Of a stretch of DNA of 12,886 nt, positions 9,367 to 12,886 are shown piece by piece. This DNA is from Gryganskiella cystojenkinii (taxonomy: Eukaryota; Mortierellomycota; Mortierellomycetes; Mortierellales; Mortierellaceae). Each line of letters begins with the position of its first letter. Position 1 is the first letter of the stretch. A model generated the notes under the pieces. It was not told the DNA's origin, did no database searches, and was given only the letters and a program-made list of their open reading frames with translations. A program made the position numbers and the translations under genes. The stretch covers positions 1-12,886 of the forward strand of contig JAAAIG010001005.1 in the NCBI GenBank assembly GCA_015852425.1, in the 5' to 3' direction.

Positions 9367-10162
9367 CTATCGACATATCATATCATAATCGCGTCGAGAT
9401 TTACGTCCGTAGAGCAAGTTGCTCGAGGCTGCATCTGCATCCGTGGCTGCAGCCTTGGCAGCCGCATGGGCCATGATCGCGGCTGTGAGCGCAAACGCGG
9501 GGGGGTTGTTCCGGATCTCGTCCTCAATGTCGCTGTCATGACCGAGAACGTTATTGTTGTTGGCTTCCAGATCGATGCTGATATGACTGGTGATGCTGGC
9601 GCTGCGTACATGGGCGCGGTCACGATCTCTTCGGCTGTTTCGGTGTTGTTCAGGTTGACTCGAGGGCATTGACATTCCAGAGGTATGTTGAGGTGGATTG
9701 TGACGCATGGTTCTCGCGGCTGAGGAAGGGGATGCGGGCACACCTGGCTCGGCATCCTCTTGTCTCTGCTGTGGAAGGGTTCGGCCACGTTGCGAAGGGT
9801 TGATCGCATCAATATCCATAATTAGATCTTCCTCCTTGTCGTCCACGACTGTGGGGGCTGTGGGGGCAGTAGAAGGGATCTCAGATGACGCAATAGTAGC
9901 GGCCGCAGCGGCAGGGGTCGATGGAGCCGGAGGAGTGACGAGTCCGATATCGTCGACCCGATCTATCAGAACCTCCAAATCCATCTCATTTCTTCTCCTC
10001 TCGATTCTTGCTCGGGCGGCTGTTCTAGAACGTGATGACTGGATTGATGGTCCTTCCAGCTGGACGCCGTCCACCTCGATCGTAGTTGTCGACAACAACG
10101 TTTGCTCTGGTTCTTCAACCTCATCATCATCCGTTTCAGGGACAAGCTCAATCACATCCTCC

Positions 10163-10194
<32 letters not shown>

Positions 10195-11847
10195 ATCACC
10201 ATCCTGCTCAGCACGACGGTTTCGACGCCGATTCTCGTCTTGGACTTGCATTATCTCTTGTATGTACCGGTTGGTCTCTTCCTCTTGATCCAGTGCAAGA
10301 CACAGGTTTACGGCCGCGGTCTCTGCAGATCGGGTGACGAGCTCGGCCCATTGATGTGCAAACAAAGGCTCCCCGCCCATCGTGCTAGGATCCAGATCGA
10401 TATCGAGATCCGGAATGGGCAAATTTTCCCATTTCATTGGCAGCAAAAACTGTGCAAGCGTCAAAGTAGCAAGGACAGAGGCGGCCTGGCTGGAGGATGG
10501 GAGAGGGGATTCCATCTCGTCATCGTCGTTGCTGTTCAGGGATTCTGAAGCAACAGTGCTGTTGCTGTCGGGTGACAATGGTGGCATCTGTCGTGGCGAT
10601 ATTGCGCTGGTCATATTGGGTGTGGGTGTAGCGGGATTAGGCGAGGTCGTCAACACACGAGGCGTCAAGACTGAGGCCGTTCCCGTAGATCCTTCTTCAG
10701 ATTGTTGTTGCTGCTGCTGCTGTTGACGCTGAAGTCGTTGCAGGCGTGAGATCGAGGTCAATCGGGTCGTCGCTGCATCTGGAGTAACACCGGCACTCGC
10801 AGGGGATAGAGAAGAAGAGGTCGCGGCGGTGGTCGCCGGAAAATTGGAGGAAGTCGACGACGAAGCAGATGACGCACCCGGGGCTCGAACGAGTTCCTCG
10901 ACCAGCCTTTTGAGATCCATGCTCAAACGCTCCTGCCCAATGACACCATCCGTGTGAAACATCCAGAAATGACCATTGTTTGGGGCTTTGAGGCATTGTT
11001 GACAGGGTTGGGTGATATGGTACCCGATTACGTTTCCACAGACCTTACAGGCCACATCCCGAATCTTGCATTTGCAGTTTGAAGTTGTGTAGTCCTTGTC
11101 GATCAATTGAACCCTGTTAATATCAGATGGTGATACCATCGATTCAAGATCGGGAAACATAAAAAAATAAAATAAAAAAAAATTGACAGGTGAGTGACAT
11201 GGATCCCCAATGAGATGAGACCTCCAAAACAAATCGCGGGAACGCAACCGCAAAAAAAAATTCTTTGGCACATACGATCCAGGAGGATGATCGGTCGAGT
11301 ACAACTCGACCTTGGTGTCGGCAAGAAGCATAGCCTTCATACCCCGCAAACAGACCACGGCCAGGCAATGTCGACAATCCATTCGACAGACAACTTTTGA
11401 TTGAGTGTGGGAACTGGTGGGACCACTATAACTGCTATAGCTGGCATTGTACCGGTCACTGTTCCCACCGCCTTGATAGGCAGTGCTGTACCCAATCCCG
11501 TTGAATCCAGCGCCAGTGCTGTTGATTCCCGAGGCTGTTGTCGGATTGCCGCTGGTATTCGCACCTGCATAGTACTGATGCTGAGGTGGAGGATATTGAG
11601 GCATTCGAGGCGCGCCTGTGTTTGAAGAGCTGGTCGAGGTTGGAGTTGGATTTGTGGAAGCGGCCGGAGGTCGTTGCAAGAACCGGTTGGTGTAGATATA
11701 ACTGGACAAGTTGACTGGGTTGATATCGTAAGTGGTATTGAAGCTACTAGAGTAACCTCTTGGCGGTACGTTGGACGAAGACGAGGAAGAAGAAGGCGCG
11801 TAATTGCTGTTTCGGTTAAGGTAAAAATCCCGAATACTGTGTGGCAT
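9367..11847 (-). CDS. FAM72: FAM72-family zinc protein with large low-complexity insertion and C-terminal extension
   Basis: In mammals FAM72A binds the uracil-DNA glycosylase UNG2 and lowers its level. Exons on the minus strand are 11847-11276 and 11113-9367, with one intron of 162 bases, giving 772 residues against about 150 in animals. Residues 1-150 are a Ser/Asn/Tyr-rich, disordered head. The FAM72 core spans about 154-245: Cys154, 158, 161 and 166, then LRGMKAMLLADT (167-178), YSTDHPPG (183-190), CKC (204-206), CKVCG (213-217), CQQC (228-231) and NNGHFWMFH (236-244). Then come about 160 residues of Ser/Thr/Gln-rich sequence (Gln run at about 321-328). KWENLP (418-423) follows, which resembles the WGNLPE motif near the end of animal FAM72. 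Next are a helical, charged segment (440-492), a run of 10 Glu (500-509) and a disordered tail. The start is the ATG at 11847; removing the intron restores the continuity of the family core. UNG2 control by this protein is not shown. Confidence 0.85.
10159..10188 (-). repeat. Trinucleotide repeat (GAG)10 coding for polyglutamate
   Basis: Ten perfect CTC units on the plus strand read as ten GAG codons, residues 500-509 of the FAM72-family protein. The lack of GAA interruptions suggests recent slippage, so length variation between strains is likely. Confidence 0.95.
11114..11275 (-). other. Intron of the FAM72 gene, stop-free and divisible by three
   Basis: The donor GTATGT (11275-11270) and acceptor AACAG (ending at 11114) excise 162 bases. 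Exon 1 ends in phase 2 (GGA TC) and joins G to make Ser191. The intron has no in-frame stop, so unspliced RNA would add 54 residues, mostly Phe-rich and hydrophobic, inside the zinc core. Splicing is preferred because the joined protein follows the family from YSTDHPPG to CKCKIRD without a break, and the inserted stretch is T-rich. Confidence 0.85.
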
Positions 11848-12359
11848 GGTGTTTTGCGTGTTCTCTCTTCTCTGTCACTTTATGCCCTTTTTTTTGTTAT
11901 TGTTATGTTTGGTGGTGGGAATACAAGTACAATAAAAACGAGATGAAGGTTAAGGAGAAAGGCAAATGAAGCAGAGGGGAGAACGTACGAGATACAAGAA
12001 GCATGAAATGACCCGTATGACTCCCAGAGACTGTCCTCGCTCTGATGAGTGGTGGAAAAAAATTAATCAAGAATCAAAAAAAAAAGTTTCGTGAACCTCA
12101 GAGACACACCCTCTCGCGTTCATATCTCTTTGAAAGACTTTCAACGGAAATCTTCTCAGCATTTTGTGTGTCTTTCTGTGACCTCTTCTTTGGTTGATCG
12201 TTTCCCCGAACCAATTCATCTTGGACCTCTCTCTTTGTAACAGCTTTACCTTGGTGTTTAATTTTATATACAAAAATTCGCCTTAATGACAAATACTACT
12301 CTGAACTGTTATGTGCTATGACAGGTCGGATGCTGGAGCAAAACATTTCTCCAATTGAT
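11848..12359 (-). promoter_or_regulatory. FAM72 promoter and leader, and 3' end of the cysteine-rich gene
   Basis: Both flanking genes lie on the minus strand, so this 512-base stretch should hold the 3' UTR of the cysteine-rich gene (right) and the promoter and leader of the FAM72 gene (left). Just upstream of the FAM72 start the minus strand is A- and C-rich (for example AACATAACAATAAC), with no upstream ATG close to the start. Open frames on the minus strand at 12067-12292 have no recognisable content. No RNA gene was seen. Confidence 0.45.
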
Positions 12360-12836
12360 TTATGAGACGGAAACATGCGCGTGCTGAGCGTCATGGGCTG
12401 AAGCATGGGCTGCAGGCTTGCAGTTCTGGCACATGTTGCCCTCACGTTGACCCTTTGTGATCACAATGCACTTGCCACAGACTGGGGCCTCGCAACGGTC
12501 GCACTGCATCAAGTGCTCTCGATCATCGTTACACTTTTCGCAGATAGGACCACAGCAGTATTCCTCCCGGCAACTGTCACAGACCACGCGGGGGCAGCTA
12601 AAAAGTAGATAATAAAAGTGTTGAGGAATCGTGAGTTATTTTTTTCTTCTTCCTTATTTGTGCCTTATGGTGACTCCCGGCTTCAGAGGGGGACAATGAA
12701 ACCCCAAGCAAACAATAACAAAATAAAAATAAAAAAAGACTTACAAGCGGCATGCTTCCTTCTCACCGGTGGCATGACGACCACAGGCACAATTCTGTTT
12801 GGCGATAGCAGCGGCGGCAGCTTCTTTCTTGCCCAT
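12360..12836 (-). CDS. Small cysteine-rich protein with two tandem zinc-binding modules, family unknown
   Basis: Two exons on the minus strand, 12836-12745 and 12597-12360, flank a 147-base GT-AG intron (donor GTAAGT, acceptor TTTTTAG) and encode 109 residues; the split codon gives Phe31. Residues 1-15 are Lys/Ala-rich. Sixteen cysteines then occur as eight pairs: 16/18, 29/32, 37/40, 45/46, 50/53, 63/66, 71/74 and 87/90. The last four pairs have PHD- or FYVE-like cross-brace spacing (Cx2Cx9Cx2Cx4Cx2Cx12Cx2C), but with Cys at the position where PHD fingers have His. The first module repeats the same spacing (CxCx10Cx2Cx4Cx2C). The tail (92-109) is Ala/His-rich with His95, 99, 103 and 105. It could bind up to four zinc ions and is probably a cytosolic or nuclear adaptor. 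It does not match AN1, B-box, LIM or PHF5A patterns that I know. The ATG at 12836 (GTCATCATGG) is the only good start before the window ends. Confidence 0.75.
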
Positions 12837-12886
12837 GATGACTGGATGCGGTGGGGTAAGTGTTTGTGTTTTAGGGGAAGAGAAAA

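Noticed and set aside
9707..10288. Ser-rich plus-strand open frame of 193 codons
   Set aside because: It is the complement of the low-complexity FAM72 tail; the Ser run is simply the reverse of the (GAG)10 tract.
11103..11377. Alternative minus-strand frames through the FAM72 intron
   Set aside because: They are explained by the T-rich intron and the neighbouring exons read out of frame.
12856..12876. GTAAGT...TTTTAG on the plus strand, resembling an intron
   Set aside because: At about 20 bases it is too short to splice, and it lies in the leader of a minus-strand gene.
1..12886. tRNA, rRNA, CRISPR array, transposase or viral genes
   Set aside because: I looked on both strands for cloverleaf motifs, regular direct repeats and transposase or polymerase motifs and saw none.

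Overview
The window looks like nuclear DNA of an early-diverging filamentous fungus, most likely Mortierellomycota (Mortierella or Linnemannia type) or a close Mucoromycota relative. The reasons are short GT-AG introns of 86-162 bases, pyrimidine-rich leaders before start codons, long Gln-, Ser- and Thr-rich proteins with one-residue runs, and a mix of eukaryotic families (COX15, peptidase M49, FAM72). The clade is inferred from style, not from a search.

Layout. Bases 1-1473 hold no gene I can support, but they contain a diverged tandem duplication (260-372 and 453-555). Bases 1474-3972 (minus) encode an 832-residue single-pass membrane protein: a Ser/Thr/Pro-rich outer part, one transmembrane helix, a basic stop-transfer stretch and a long disordered inner tail. 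An 1170-base divergent intergenic region follows, with a mirrored purine/pyrimidine skew. Bases 5143-6849 (plus) are a four-exon COX15 (haem A synthase) gene. Bases 7438-9201 (plus) are a two-exon peptidase of the dipeptidyl peptidase III (M49) type with an unusual HExxH zinc site. Its 5' leader is open in frame for 89 codons and resembles a mitochondrial presequence. Bases 9367-11847 (minus) are a two-exon FAM72-family gene, convergent with the peptidase gene and greatly enlarged by low-complexity sequence. Bases 12360-12836 (minus) are a two-exon gene for a 109-residue protein with 16 cysteines in two similar zinc modules; I do not recognise the family.

How the genes relate. I see no operon-like or cluster logic. 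COX15 acts in cytochrome oxidase biogenesis. The M49 peptidase probably trims short peptides in the cytosol, and perhaps also in mitochondria if the leader is translated. FAM72 in mammals controls the uracil-DNA glycosylase UNG2. The membrane protein looks like a cell-surface or wall-associated anchor. The best leads are the rebuilt FAM72 protein with its displaced tryptophan motif and frame-preserving intron, the pentapeptide M49 enzyme with a possible non-AUG presequence, and the duplicated-module cysteine protein.
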